The notes: generated by a model from the letters alone, not told the origin. DNA of 64,000 nt from Hyparrhenia diplandra (GCA_015847255.1 JADLZK010005799.1:1-64000); one strand, 5' to 3'. Positions 35,601 through 48,754 are shown, counted from the stretch's first letter. A program made the numbers and translations.

Positions 35601-36660
35601 ACTGGAGGCGCTGGGCAGATGCGGATGCTGGAAGCCTGCTCGTCTCACGCAGCTTGCACTACGACTGGTCACCCTCTCTGATTTGTTAAGAACAAAAATA
35701 AATAAAATACTAAAAACAAATTACCTTCCGTAGAAATAATGCTCTTGATCTTGGCCAATTTTTCTCCTCTAGTGTTGTAATCAATTTCTTAGATTAGGAA
35801 TCGGAGGAGGACGGAAGGGACCAACTGTAAACAGCAGAACGACTGAGGCCGCGGAACACAAATCGCGCCGGGCAGACTGCAACGCTGCCGGGATCTCGTC
35901 CACACGAGGCGAGGTACTGCTGCCGATGTGGGAAGGCTGGGAAGGAGAAGCACTCGCTCGATGCTGCTTAGTGGTGGGGGCCCATGATCTAGGAAGCCGG
36001 TGGACGCGGGGCAGATACGTGGGAGGTCGTCACGTGGAAACAGGAGCCGAGCGGCCGCCGCTCATCGCATGGGAGGGAAGCCGGGCGTCGCCGGTACCGT
36101 TACGTTGATGATGCGCCGCCGAACGGAGGCGCCGTGCCTGCGGGTCGTTCCGCTGCTCTCCTGTGCGCGCCAGTGGACAGGGCCGTGCAACCGAGGGTGG
36201 GCGCTGGGGAAAGCCACCTCTCAGCCACCGCGCGAGCTCACGCAAGATAGAGCTCGCTGTCCTCGTCGGGTGAGGGAGGCCCCCGCGCCGCCGTGCGGCT
36301 CAGGCGGAGGCGGCCCGCGCCGGCGCCGGTCGGGGACGTCCGGGGTCGCGCTGTCGCCGGTCGGGTCGGGTCGCCGCTGCCGTCCATTGCACGCCGCGCG
36401 ACGCAGCCTATCGAGATGGTGCGGGGTGCGCCGTAGCAGCTCAGGACGGGACAGGGCAGCGCCGCCGCGGGTGAGGTAGGGCGGCGCCGCCGCTGCTCGC
36501 GTGAGATGGGGAAGCGCTGCCGCTGCTCAGGGCCGAAGGGGCAGCGCCACCACGGGTGGGATTTTTTTGAGACGAGATGGGTGGTGATTCAAATGAATTT
36601 GAAATGAGGAGCTATCGGGTGGGTGGGTGGGTGGGTGGGGGGTGGGGCGCTTTACACCTT
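35601..36660. other. G+C-rich segment with a G-quadruplex run
   Basis: The stretch 35860-36560 is G+C-rich and open in several frames without recognised similarity; the openness is probably compositional. A GGGT run lies at its right end. GATTAGGAATC near 35795 repeats a sequence near 35248, hinting at an old duplication. Confidence 0.4.
36617..36647 (+). repeat. (GGGT)n run, potential G-quadruplex
   Basis: Five GGGT units followed by GGGGGGTGGGG give more than four G-tracts separated by single T, the strongest class of quadruplex motif. It marks the right edge of a G+C-rich block. Confidence 0.85.
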
Positions 36661-36789
36661 TCCCATGTCACGACCCACGACCACACGCCGTCACACCAGT
36701 CCATGGGCCGGGCGGGCTAGTGGTTTGGTGAAACCAGCTGGCTGCACTCTGGCCGGGCTTTTCCATGCTTATTGGGCTCAGAACAACAA

Positions 36790-36818
36790 TATAATATATG
36801 TATATATATATATATATG
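36790..36818. repeat. (AT)n microsatellite
   Basis: A nearly uninterrupted TA/AT run with one ATG interruption; no further information. Confidence 0.8.
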
Positions 36819-37321
36819 TTAAGTATGGTACCCACGATGGGTTTAAAGTACATTTGTCTTTTTATTTGTTACTATGTAGCGATAAAGGATAATAAGGATT
36901 ACATCTATAAGAAGATATCTATTTTGTGTAATCCTATATGTTCATGTAATATCTAACCTCTATTTCATGTAATATCTAACCTCTATTTACCAAGGAAATT
37001 CTATTTGTCTGAACGATCAGTCAAAAGCGATTGTGAACTCTATCCAACAAGAACATATGTTTTGAAGGAGAATAAGTTGTTACAACCTTTCTTAATATTA
37101 GTTTGTTTAAATTGTTTTTCTACACTTAGACTTTCTAGAAACAATTATGACATCACCTATCAATAATAATGAGCACACAAAAAAACTTAGAGACAAAATC
37201 GTAATGTTAATTAAAAAGAAGAATATGAAAAATACTAGGATAAGAAGTTATATAAATGCAATCAAGCTAAAATAGAGAATGAAAATAAAATACATTATCT
37301 TCTATGCGTGTGTGACGTGTT

Positions 37322-37666
37322 AAGTAGTCACACCAAACGAATTGACTTGTAGTCAATGGTAGGACGGTCAGGTGGGACGCTACCCACCGGGATTCAAATC
37401 CTGCGTGCTGCGCGCATCTTTTCTGGGATTTTCTAGGTTTTTCACCAGGCATTATGCATTAAGTGGTAGCGGCGTTCACACGACGATGAGGCGCCAATGG
37501 TGACGCCGGGAATCTCTAGATCTGCTCAGGGTGCTCGATCCTTCGGTGTGCTCATAGGGGGTAGGGTTCTTGTACGAGTATTCATAGGGGGTGAGTGTGT
37601 GTGCATTTGTGAGCGTCTGCGTTATCTCTTTGTGTCATTCTAAAAAAAAAAGTAGTCACACCAAAC
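37322..37666 (+). mobile_element. tRNA-derived SINE with 17-bp target duplication
   Basis: AAGTAGTCACACCAAAC flanks the element at 37322-37338 and 37650-37666. The 311-bp body begins with a polymerase III promoter: an A-box-like TAGTCAATGGTAGG (37350-37363) and a B box GGGATTCAAATCC (37389-37401). It ends in a short poly(A) after TTTGTGTCATTCT. Layout and tail match grass tRNA-type SINEs whose 3' ends resemble LINE tails, so it would have been mobilised in trans by a LINE. The perfect target duplication suggests a fairly recent insertion. Confidence 0.88.
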
Positions 37667-38149
37667 CCAACAATGTTCAAGAGATGTGGGCCTTATGTAT
37701 TATTATCTTAAACAGATTACATTTGGAATGTAGTATATTTTTTTTGTTTAGATTTTATAGAACTTACGCATTCATCTATTTATTATGGGTTCATGCCTGG
37801 GTGCCACGGCGTAATTCTATAAGTTCATAGTTGTTTTGTTTCATCTTAACCCAGTAATTTATAGTCATGACACACAATATTTTTTTTCTTAATTGGAAGC
37901 CCCATTATAATTTCGGTGGATTGGAGATATGCTACATTCACTTATTTTGCTTACCAATATAATTCCTTTTGATTTACTAGTTTGGGGATAGAATGCTCAA
38001 TATCATCCTTAAATTAGCGTTTGAGACACAATCACGCACAGGCGGCTTAGAATAGTTTTTGCATCTGAGAAATGAACTACCACGATGCAGATGGAACACC
38101 AGATGCCGGTAGGTCATTTTAAAGCGCATTACTTGTATGTGACATTTTT
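37667..38149. other. A+T-rich DNA without recognised feature
   Basis: Nothing supportable beyond homopolymer runs. Confidence 0.4.
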
Positions 38150-38337
38150 TAGCCCTAGCACCAGGTAGCAGCCCCTTACCACTGGTACCGATGATCACCA
38201 GTGCCGGTAAAGGACGGTTGGATCGCTAGTTCACTTTGTCGTGCGATCCCAATGGTCGGATTTTCTTCTAGCTTGGTACCGGGTTGAAACACTACTGGTA
38301 CCGGTCCTAGTCGGCTGAAAGCTTGTGAAGGTACAAG

Positions 38338-39196
38338 TATAAATACCATGCCCCCTCATTTCTAACCATTAATCACTCATTCTACTCATCTCTCAAATCG
38401 AGAAAAGGCTCCCAAGTGCTCTCTCTCACCCTCTTGGCTCTAGCTTCAAGTCCCATCAAGATTTGAGTTGAGAAGTGAGATTTGAGTGGAAAGCTTCGAT
38501 TGGATCTTGAGCACTCCTCTCCCCATTCTAGTTGGCTTGATTTGTGTTTGTTTCTCTTGGGTTCGTGGAACCCTAGCGGCTAAGCGTTAGCCGTGGTTGC
38601 CGTGTTGATTCATTTGTGAGGGCACCCGAAGTGTTTTGTATCACCGGATTCTTCTTGAAGGTAAAATCTCGGGCTAACATGTGTGGTTGCTTGAGGGGAG
38701 GTAAGGAGGTGGGGAAAGACTCAGAACCTAAGTGGTCAACCTCAACAACAAGGGCGTAGGGACTCCTTTGTGGGGAAGAACCTCGGGATAAATCTTGCAT
38801 CCCGCATGCTTGTTGTTGTTGATTATTATGATTACTTGTATTATCACTTGTTCTTAGGTGTTCTTCCATCCTCTCTACCCCTTTCTTAGGTTATTTTTGG
38901 GAACTTGGTTCTACATCTGGTGAAGGAGGGAACCAAGGGGGTGCATATGTACAACATCTACAAATGGGTGGTATGATCTAAGATCACAACTCATATATAC
39001 TCGATTTAGGTGTCTTTGTTTGTGACACGCCAGAATGCTTGGGGTGGAAACACCCTTGCTTGTACAGGTAGGCCAAGACGGTTGTACGGTGGAACATACT
39101 TGGTATGATGCGGTATTTAACTTCGTCTTAAGTTTGTGAGTTTGAGGGTTTCGGTAATCTCTATTCACCCCCCTCTAGGCCAATTAGATCCTTTCA
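38338..39196 (+). mobile_element. LTR, probably solo or truncated
   Basis: The right end reads CTATTCACCCCCCTCTAGG and closes with CCTTTCA, the same style as the end of the Copia LTRs at 48740 and 56808. A TATA box, TATAAATA (38338-38345), lies about 860 bp before it. No primer-binding site follows, so it is a solo LTR or the 3' LTR of a lost element. The left end was not found. The segment 38150-38330, with paired GGTACCG and CCAGTGCCGGTA words, may be its start or a separate CACTA-like relic. Confidence 0.5.
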
Positions 39197-40012
39197 TTTA
39201 GGGTAATTCTTTTTCCATCGAGGGGGTTTTACAACTTTTCTTATATCATACATTACTACTTCTTTTTGGTTCTTGAGAATGGCAAACATCTTTTTCTGAA
39301 TCATACGAACACCCCTAGCACCCATTTTGGTGATGGGCATCCGGCAGAATACGGCCAGGTTCTCTTGAACCAAGTTATGCTTCTATCTTTTGTGTTTCCA
39401 CTAATGTTAACCTACCCTAATACTCCCCCTCCACCTTTTCCATGAAAAACAATCATCAGGAGATGAGTAGGATGAGGATGAGACAAGCAGTGAGGATGAT
39501 CATGGCACAATATATGGGGAGGACTTGGCATCATTCTCAGGTGCAAGATTTGAGCAACCTTGAGCGGTACGACGAGTTCTCACTCTACAAAGTTAAGCCT
39601 AAGAAAAGTAACTAAGCACTAGCACAAGCCGCTGACAGATTGATGAGTAGTTGTTGTAGCCTTGTAAGTTCTTTTTATGCTACCAACCAAAAAAAACTTG
39701 GCGGAACACCTTAATGCTAAACACCCTTGTTTTTGTTTACGATTTTGTAAGAGCTACTTGACATTTGCTTGCGATCCACCAAAATTTACTCAACATTCTC
39801 CTCGTCTCTCTCCTGCGATTTATTCTTTACTAGTGTTTTTTTTGCGGCGGTATTGGCGTGTCTTTTTTCGATCAATGGAGGGAAAGACAATGTAGAAATG
39901 TGAGCATTTAGATTTCTACATATACTTGGCTTGGCGGCATTATATGCACAATAGAGTCGATCCCCGGGGATAGGTTTTAAATTGTACATGATGATACATA
40001 AAATAGTCTAGA
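39197..40012. other. Unassigned, probably transposon-derived
   Basis: At about 39460-39610 an open stretch contains acidic codons (GAGGATGATCATGG) ending in a stop, as in tails of transposon proteins, but no family match is visible. The rest shows nothing recognisable. Confidence 0.3.
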
Positions 40013-40013
40013 G

Positions 40014-43000
40014 CCCCGCCATTATTGAGCAAATGGCCGAACCGCGGTCCGGCACATGACATGGCTTTGCCGCCTATCTCGACCGCATGGGAACAACACC
40101 AAATGGACTTCCGGCACACACGCGGCAAAGGAGGCCAACAAAGTAGGCAACAATCTCCTCAAGGATGGCAAAAATGTGGCTCCTCCATCCAAGCAAAGGT
40201 CTAGATCACTGTGGATAATCTGCAGTGATCAAGGACATTTAGTAAAAACAGTTGTTTAAAATGTTTGACTACTACATATATAAGCTTCACGGGGAAAAAT
40301 AGATAAACAATCAAGAATTAAAGGTTGGGAGATGAGGAAATATTGGCCGCTTTGTTTTTGTATTTCTTCCCCGGACTACCGAATGTTAGTGCTATCTTTT
40401 GCTTGTTTTCTATGTGTATGCGAATTTCCTTTCAACAATAAAAAAGGAAGATTAGAAATAAAAAGAATAATCTATCTATTTAATAATAGTAGGGAGGATA
40501 CACCGGACATTTAGCTACCAACATAAATAAATAGGCGAGAATGTATGAGGACCAAGATAAGGCGAGAAAAGGCAATAACTTGGCCCGATGTAGTTGAAAA
40601 GGCAAAAATAAGTCATAGTTTTTAATATGCAGTTTTTCTCTTTGAACCATGCAAAAGTTTTTTTAGGCATAATACATGGCTTACAAATTGCATTATTGGA
40701 AACAAATCGAGTGCCCGCACCATGCGCGATCTATTTGGCCGAGGATAAATGCTAAATGATAAACAACTTTTGCTTGTGCAAAACATGATGCATAACAATG
40801 TTTATTGAGAACATTTTTAGATGGTATATCACAAATGGTCCATGATTCAGAAGGCCATATGACAGATGAAGGCCGGATATAGGCGGCACATTGTTGTACA
40901 ACACAGAGGCCATCTCGCCCATGGTGTATAGGATGTTAAAGAAGAACCAAAGCACAATTCACCTTTTTTTATGCTTAAACACCATCAATTTAGAAGATCT
41001 AAAAGTATTAAAAATAAATTAAGCATTCCATGTGATTGGATTGGCGAGGACATCACCGTTTTATAGCGGGATGAGGCACTGATCTTCTTCCATCGATCCC
41101 TCCATCATTTGGTATATATCATTTTGTATGTACGACTTTAAAAGTCAGGAGCCGGAATTACATATCCTCATGCTAGTGTAATTTGTGCATAACTCTGAAA
41201 TGCTAAATAATAGCACCTAGAAAGAGTCTTTGGGATTACATTACTAACTATAAATATCATCATTCTCCATCTCTTTTGCCTTTCCATCAAGATATGTGCA
41301 TAACTCATAGAAATGTTACAACAAAAACTGAGGCATCGCCAAAAAGTCTTTGAAGGCATTACCATCTGACCTCCCAATTTTTAACAATGGCAATAACTCA
41401 ACTAAGATAAGACTCACATGCATCACCATTTGACATTCTCAAACACCGGGCAATGTGAATCTCAAAACCAATGTCAAATTGACTTCATACTGCGAATCAC
41501 GAAACCAAACTTATAAAAAGAATCCATAAATCCACTCTTGCCTTGGCATCCTATTGGTATTAACAAAGCGTATTACTTGCCTAAAAAGGCAAGCCGAAGG
41601 CAAAAAACAAAAAAATGGCATATGAAGTATATCGATATTATCATTAGAGGCATAACAACAAAGCACCTAGTTAGTTATGCTCACGGAAGGTAGAATTCAC
41701 TGCAAAGAGGTACATTTAAACAAATCCACACGCAATTGTATGACATGAAGTTCGGTAACTTATCACCGCATATTGTTTTTAAAGTACAATTGATAATAAT
41801 AACACCGGGTCACAAGATAAATGGCATCAAATGCTTAACTCCACACTTCCATGTAGACCACTCCAACATCATTGTAAGAAGCATCAAATGCTATGAATTT
41901 AATTTCTTTTAGCTTTCTTAACTCAGGCATCACTAATTTACCCAAAAGGCGAATACATATCATAAGTAAAAAACTTGAAAGAACATTGGCATGTTTAATA
42001 ATAAGCTAAGAAAAGTTATGTCTTGATGCCTTTAGATTTATTTACTTGAGGTGGGCAGTGAAGCATACAACTTAATCAGACCGTAAAAATAGTAACACTT
42101 CAATATCCTTCAGCTTTTCACTTTCGAGACATCGTTGAATACCAACAAAGATGGAAACAAATGTTGGTTTAAACCAAAATGTAAGCAACGGTATAGATGA
42201 AAGGGATGGAGATCATACGATGCATGCAACCACAAATCACACCGGCCTTCTCTTCATACCTCAGCCATAACTTTGTAGGGAAACAAAGAGGTAATAGAAA
42301 ATTAAAATTAGTAAATTGAGAACTACGTAACAGGATCTAGCTCACCGAGGCCAACGCCGCTTCACGCAAGCGCATACCACCGCAGATGTCGCCAAAATAG
42401 GACACCATGGGCCGGATCGATTGGGATGGTAACGAATCCGCCATGGAGACCCTCGGATCGGTTATTTTGCAAAGGCATACGCTCGACCGTGGCGCCCGGC
42501 AAGTGAATGAGAGGAGGAGCAAGGGAGGGCACCTTCACACGGCCGGGTTTCGGGCGTGGCGGAGTCATCGTGCGGCCCGGGGCAGCGTGGGGCTTCCGAG
42601 CCAACCGCGTGGAGGCTCCGAGCACTAACCCCCCAGTGCCCACCCCCGCCCACCATTGTCCATGGGGAGAAGCTCGCCCTCGCACGTGGCGCGGCCGCAC
42701 CAGTCTTGGCGTCCTGGCGAGCCATCGTGCCGGGTCCACCGCGCCCAGCCGGGATGAGCGGCGCGTCGAGTGACGTGCCCACCGCCGCCAAGATGCCCCA
42801 CCTTCCGTTCGCCAAGGCCATGGGTGCCTTCGCCGCCCGCACTCCGCGCCCATCGAAGCCACCACTCACACTGCGCCCTTGGACCGGACTAACAAACGGG
42901 CGAGCACCTCGTCGCTCGAGGGAGGAGGGCGCCGGCTCGCCAGATCGCGCCTAGGTGCGCGCCGCCCGCACCGTCGACCGGCACGCCGGTCAGTGCGACG

Positions 43001-43320
43001 ACACATGGCGTCTTGCACGCTGCAGGTGGGGCGCGATCGGCCAGCGGCGTCTTGGGGTGCGGGTGGCGCCAACGCCGCTTGAGGGGGGAAACCGCTCCGC
43101 GCCCGCCGGCCAACGCCGGGTGGGTTTCCTTACCGCGCCGCCGCACCCTCGTGACTGAGGCCCACCTAGCCGCGCCAGCGAGGAGAGGAGAGTGCGCAGG
43201 CGGAGCGGAGTTAGGGTTTGAGTTGAACCATTTGCTCACCAAAGCGATGAGGAATGCGCCACCGCTTTAGCCGGACCGCGGACCCCAAGACCGGGCCATT
43301 TGTATTTGCGTATGGGCGGG
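40014..43320. mobile_element. Candidate terminal-inverted-repeat element with G+C-rich right part
   Basis: The left end carries CAAATGGCC (40030-40038) then CCGCGGTCCGGC (40042-40053). The right end carries the reverse complements in mirrored order, GCCGGACCGCGG (43270-43281) then GGCCATTTG (43294-43302), with weaker similarity continuing outwards as GCCCGCC. That is an imperfect 40-50 bp terminal repeat around 3.3 kb. The interior is A+T-rich up to 42330, then G+C-rich from 42340 to 43250. On the minus strand the latter begins with a CAAACCCTAACTCC leader typical of plant genes. No transposase or target duplication was identified. Confidence 0.35.
42340..43250 (-). other. G+C-rich block, possible captured gene fragment
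   Basis: Open frames overlap on both strands. On the minus strand an AAACCCTAAC leader at about 43210 would precede coding sequence running to lower coordinates, but no frame has a recognisable domain. It may be cargo of the candidate element at 40014-43320. Confidence 0.3.
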
Positions 43321-44349
43321 CCGGACGGCCGGGCCAACCAGGCGCCGACAACGCCGGGAGGCCACCAAACGAAAGGACATCGGGAGGAGAGAGAGAGAGC
43401 ATGGAGGGAGGGTGGAGAAGAGGCAGAATATTTTCATTAAACCAATCAATCGTTTGGCCCATCGCAGCGCTGGGACCCAGGACCAAGACATTCACCAACG
43501 ATACCTTGGCGTCAACTGCCCTAGCATAGCGACCTGGCATGGCGGCAGCTGACCGACACCGATTGCACCCGCGGGTGTAGCGATCAGGACCATCCATCAT
43601 GAATCCAACGGGCCGCAGTTTTATTTGATGGCGTGGATGCCGCGGGCGAGGAGCTTCTCCACAACCAATTTACTCCCTTTAAATATGTTAGTTCATACGC
43701 ACCGATGCCTTCTTTGGTTTACATGAATAACTTACATTTTTTTTATTTGCATTTGTAGTGCGATCTAATTCTCCAAGTTTTATTTTGTAGCAAGTTCTAT
43801 TATCCATTTCTCCAAATTTTTTCAAGCTATATTACTGGGGTCTAATGTAGGTATTACATTCGACATTATGCTTTTATCTATCTTTCCATGCTTATGGTAA
43901 TGAGGGTGCCACACAAGCAAGCTAAAAATTGTTTCCTTTAAAGCCAATATTCTTTTTCTATTGTTTGGTACAAATGACCTATGTGTACCTTCATGTGGTT
44001 TACAGTCTAACAAAATTTGTTGGCACACTTCTTATCTCAATGTATAGCACTAGCAATTTTATGGCTTCCAAATTTGAAATGTTTGAGTGGTTCTTGCGAA
44101 TTACCTATATTATGTTATCACGTATGAAATGTTGTTTCATGTTATTTAATTACCTGGGGAAAGTTTAAAAACACAATATTACATCAAGACTGAAAGAAAG
44201 AATCGGTCTTTTGGAACAACACAACAAAAACTAAAAAAGCTCACGAGCGCGGAAAAATGAAAAAAATGGGCCTAGAAAGAAAGAAAGAAAGAAAGAAAGA
44301 GTCAAGAGAAAACTGGATTGAAGATGAGAAGGAAACCATCCCAAGAAAC
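43321..44349. other. Unassigned DNA with a GAAA microsatellite
   Basis: No gene recognised. A (GAAA)n tract of about six units lies at 44275-44299. Confidence 0.45.
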
Positions 44350-45990
44350 TAGACCGGCGAAGGGAAAAATCCCACTAACTTCGTGGGTAGGTGTTGACAT
44401 TTTCTTAGCGCAATCACTAGAAATAGGTTTAGAACCCATCTCTAATAACGGCGCCAGAAGTAAAGTCGCGATTCCTAAGTGAAACCACCATGCATTGATC
44501 ACATCTTGCATCAACGGTGATAGACCTTGCCGAATAGATATTCATCCGCAAGCGCACGGATCTATCATTGTAGCATTTCACCCGAGAGATATTCAGGGTA
44601 TCATTATTTATATTTTCCCAAAGGAAGGCATGGTGGAAAAGGATCTTAATAGAGACATGAACAAGATAACATGAGCGTGTAATGGGACCAATGCTTATAA
44701 CAGGGATATAAGGGAACGGCAAGGATAACTTGACACACTCACTCAAGCCAAACTCAAGGATAAAGATAAATAAGGAATAAAGAGTCCTATGGAGCATCAG
44801 ATTCTAGTCATGTCATATCGTGCATAGAACCGCTTGATAATCGGGCAACACTCAGCGAGTAGGAGGTCTGAAATGAGTGAGATGGACCGGGAGACCTCCC
44901 CGATTGCATACCGCCCAATGAAAAGGCACTTTAGACTCCTACACAACATATTAACGTGGGGGGATTACGTAGGGACGGACGAGGGGCTATCACAACCCCG
45001 TCGCCCTACCCTCGACCGTGGCATCGTCATATTGAAGGATACCCGGCATCCGGACACCACGCCCGCATACAAGGACACTACTCATATCCCCATGGTCCCC
45101 ACCCTACTGATGGATCGGAATAGGAACCACGAGCAAGCCCGAAGGACACAACGAACCGCCATTCAAGACAATCCCGACACTACCAATTATATTGCATGAA
45201 TGGTTTAAGCATAAAGTTCTATATGACGATATCACAACATAGAAACTATAGACTAGTTCATGTGTCATGATCATGTCAGAACAACATGTTAGATCATAGG
45301 ATAAATCATGAGGCATATATAACATGAAGACTCTAATTCAAATGCACAACCAAGATAAGATAAAGGGCAAGGCTTTGAAGAATACCATATATAGATTTAT
45401 TCCTGGAACCATCTTCCAAGGAGCCAAGCCCTCCTTGGTGTAGCTTTGTTGCCTAGCTCCACATCCTAACCTATTAGGAGGAAGAAGAAGAGGAGTGGAG
45501 AGGAGAGAATGGCTCTTGAGGTGTGTGTTGAGAGGGGAGAGGAGAGGCCTACTTATACAATTGTGAGAGAGGGGGCTAAATGCAAAGTACACCAAACCGA
45601 ACCATCTCAGCGCCTAGTTTCACCGAGATCGGGCCGATCCACCCCCCGCACCGGGTCGGTTTTGACACTTAATGCACCGCCTACCAAGTTTGGGGCAAGT
45701 TTCGGCGCCTAAAGCCGGGCGCTGGCGCAGGCCCCGTGGGCCCGGCTTTGGCGGTGGGCTGTGTCGGGCCTCGAAAAGTTGTAGGGAGGCGCTGGCTCGG
45801 CTTGATTCGCGTGTTTGGTCCATTTCTCCCTTGGGCTTGATGTTCTTCAGGGAATGCGCTTTCGAGGAGGCACCTTTTGGGTACATTTTCCACTTGGTTT
45901 TTATGTAAATCCCGCAAACATTATTCGGCACTACAAGTGGAATTATGTTAATAATAAATGTATATGTGTGTAGTAAGGTATAGTTTCACC
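44350..45990. mobile_element. Decayed LTR-retrotransposon leader/noncoding sequence
   Basis: TAACGGCGCCAGAAG (about 44448), CCGCAAGCGCACGGA (about 44548), ATTTATATTTTCCCAAAGG (44607) and the downstream CAAGCCCGAAGGACA (45134) are familiar from noncoding parts of unclassified grass LTR retrotransposons. The open frame of 121 codons at 44834-45199 lies in this sequence and is not credible as a gene. No LTR pair or pol domain was seen. Confidence 0.4.
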
Positions 45991-47040
45991 TTATGGTAGA
46001 ATGTTGACGCTTAAAATATCGCCGTTGGTGACCGTCAACAACCGGGCCAAGCTCGCATCCTCGGGTCGGATGAGGCCTTGTAAAACCGGAGGTATAACAT
46101 GCACGCCCGACGGGAGTAGGTAATGCTTGGCGAGGGGGACAGCGTGGACGGAGTGCGTGCTCTGACAGGGGAGTAAAATGCGAGATGTTGGATGGGATGA
46201 GCGTGGGGGACGGCCGCCGAGTGGGCGTGGCTGCACGCATGGTGGGAGAGCCACCGCCGACGCACAAACGATGTGTGTGGGAGGATGGATGCCGAGGTAG
46301 GCTGATGGATTTGGTTAGGGAATTTGGGTTCCCATTGTTAATATCATAAGAGGGCGGCGGTTGTGGGGGCATGTTATACGACCATGTGGCCCAAATTTAA
46401 CGGCTCACCAAGGCCCGCCAAGGCCTTTGTCTTCCTCCCGGCGTCGGCCACCTTCGTCTTCCTCCCGATGACGAAAGCGACGGCGGCGACGACGGCGACC
46501 CGCCCCGGCCCCTTCCTACGCCATCCGCCCGCGGGTGGAGCTCGGGAACCCTAGCACCGCGGCGGCGCCCTCCCTTCCTTCCCATCTTCCTCCGGCTCCG
46601 GCCAAAACCCTAACCCTACTCATCTTCTCCGGCTCGGGACTTCGAGCTCCCTCGCCCGCCTACCCATACCCAACGGATGAGTCCAGGATCGCCCGGCTCG
46701 GCGGCGCCCCGCCGCCTCGCTCACCGCCCAGTGTCGGCAGGCTGCGGCGGCCGGCCGGCCAGATTCTACGGCCGGGGGAAGGAAGAGGGAGGAGGGGGAC
46801 GAGGGCCGCCGAGACACTAAATTCAGCCGGGAACACTCGTCGGCGGCTCTCCTTCATCGTCGTTGTCTCCGTGCATGGTGACTCGGCGTCGTCGTCGTCT
46901 TCATCACCCCTGAGGCAGGCCTTAGGCCGTGCGGGCCGTGGACCGCCCACCAAAGGGGTGGTCGGCGCACACTTAGGCGCCGACATCGGGCCGTTGGGCC
47001 GGGTCGCAGCGGCGGGGAGGGCGCGTCCGGGGACACCCCT
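45991..47040. other. G+C-rich segment hosting the large Copia insertion
   Basis: The stretch 46380-47040 contains a plant-like leader (CAAAACCCTAACCCTACTC, about 46602) and proline/alanine-rich open frames that I do not recognise. It is interrupted by the Copia element and appears to continue at 56809. Possibly the 5' part of a host gene or cargo of an older element. Confidence 0.35.
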
Positions 47041-48740
47041 TGAAATCTCATGTTTGGTTTTGGAAAATTGATGACACTTGTGGACTAATCCTTTGCTCTA
47101 AGTGTATGACTTGAGATAGGATTAGGTTGATGACAAGGAGCATGATGATCATGAACATGGACAATGATGGTGGACATGATGGATCGTCAAGCTCGGTGTA
47201 AATTTGAGAGGAACCCGAGAGATCAAGGCAAGGTATACTTGATAAGGTTTTTTTCCTTTCGGTGATCAAGACCACGATAGGCGTGTGATCACATTATAGG
47301 ATAGATAGCCGACTATCAAGAGGGATACCCGCGACAATCCTTGCATGAAGTGCTTCTAGGTCCAATTGACTTGCATATTGCATTTAGGACAATGAGAGCA
47401 CTAACTTCGATCTTGCCTAACATCTCGGCGTGCTAACATTGGTGATAACGTGTTCATCTTGGCGTGTTGGCAACCTATGGCAGAGGCGAAGCAAGTTTGA
47501 AGCAAAGAGCAAAGAAAAGGAAGAAGAATCAATTTGTTTTGAAGTGGCCCAACCTTCGGTGGTTTGTGGCCGTGGCTCCGGTCGATCGCGTCTGCTGCTG
47601 CGGCACAGCGATTTCACGGACGTTGCGTCGGAACCGGACGGGCCTTCGGTCTTGGCCACGGTGGCCAGGGCCGCGTGGTTGGGGCGTCGGCTAATGGGGC
47701 CGGTGGCTTGTCGGTAGTGGTGGGAAGCTTAGGACCGGACCCCGTGACCGGACTTCGGTGAAGTGCGTCCGTCGGTATGAACACACCCAATTTTGAAAAC
47801 AGCGGCTCTTTTGTTTTGGAGGAGGCTATATATACTTGGATGGCGGTTTCATAGTCTCTCTCTTGCACATTTGAACACTCTAACTTGCTAGTGAGCTTGT
47901 GAGACTCCTCTCCACTCATCTCCTCATCACTAATTCGGATTCTTGGTGAGATTGAGGGAGATAGAAGTGCATTGCTTGCATCGGTTGCATTTAGAAGCAC
48001 TTCATCCTTGGAGAAGCGCGGGATTCTTGTTATCTTGGGAATTTGCCCGGTTCCCTAGCGGCTTGGAGCAAAAGGCGGTGTTGAGCTCAAGTGGAGCTTG
48101 TTTGAGGCCACTGGGTGGTGATTGTGAGGGTCGTTCCTTACCCTTGGGGAGATTGCGAAAGGAGCACTAGTGGATTGCTCGTGGCTTGTTGGACCCTCTC
48201 TTGTGATTCGTTTGCTTGGCGCCCATAGGGGTTTTGGCACCCGGCCATTAAGCAGCACCGTCAAGTGAGTGTGTTGCCATAACGAGGACTTAGCGTGGCA
48301 GGGCAAGCACGTGAACCTCGGTAAAAATCATCGTGTCACTTGTTCTTGCTCGTTGGAATTTCTTGGTGATCATGGTGATTGGCTACAACCTCGACACTAC
48401 ATAGGTGGTATTGTATTCTAGCACCTCTTGCATTACTTTTCAGTAGTATATCTTGTTAGGGTGCTTAGTGTTGTGTAGCTTGTTTAGTTAGCTTAGCCTT
48501 GTTAGCTCTAGTGGTAGAATTAGTTAGTATATCTTGTCCACCTAGGAGTAACTTAGCAACCTAGCCATTGCTTGTGATTAGAGACATTAGAATTGCTAAA
48601 TTGCTAGGAGGCTTGCGTAATTAGTTTGAAGCATTTGCTTATTCGCTCACTGTAGTCTTATTTACTAACCGCCTTGCTTAGTGTTGTTTGTAGAATTTTT
48701 AATAGGCTATTCACCCCCCTCTAGCCATTAGGACCTTTCA
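47041..48740 (+). repeat. 5' LTR of the large Copia element
   Basis: 1700 bp, TG to CA. GGAGGCTATATATACTTGGA (about 47820-47840) is a good TATA region. It aligns with the 3' LTR throughout, with substitutions and a similar number of short indels, many in homopolymers and G+C-rich stretches. The central G+C-rich part (47530-47800) is the most diverged. Confidence 0.93.
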
Positions 48741-48742
48741 AG

Positions 48743-48754
48743 TGGTTCAAAAGC
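48743..48754 (+). other. Primer-binding site of the large Copia element
   Basis: TGGTTCAAAAGC, two bases after the 5' LTR, corresponds to the TGGTATCAGAGC complement of initiator-methionine tRNA with three differences. Confidence 0.7.

Noticed and set aside
44834..45199. A 121-codon frame as a gene
   Set aside because: The DNA matches noncoding sequence familiar from unclassified grass LTR retrotransposons, and the residue pattern has no protein-like features.
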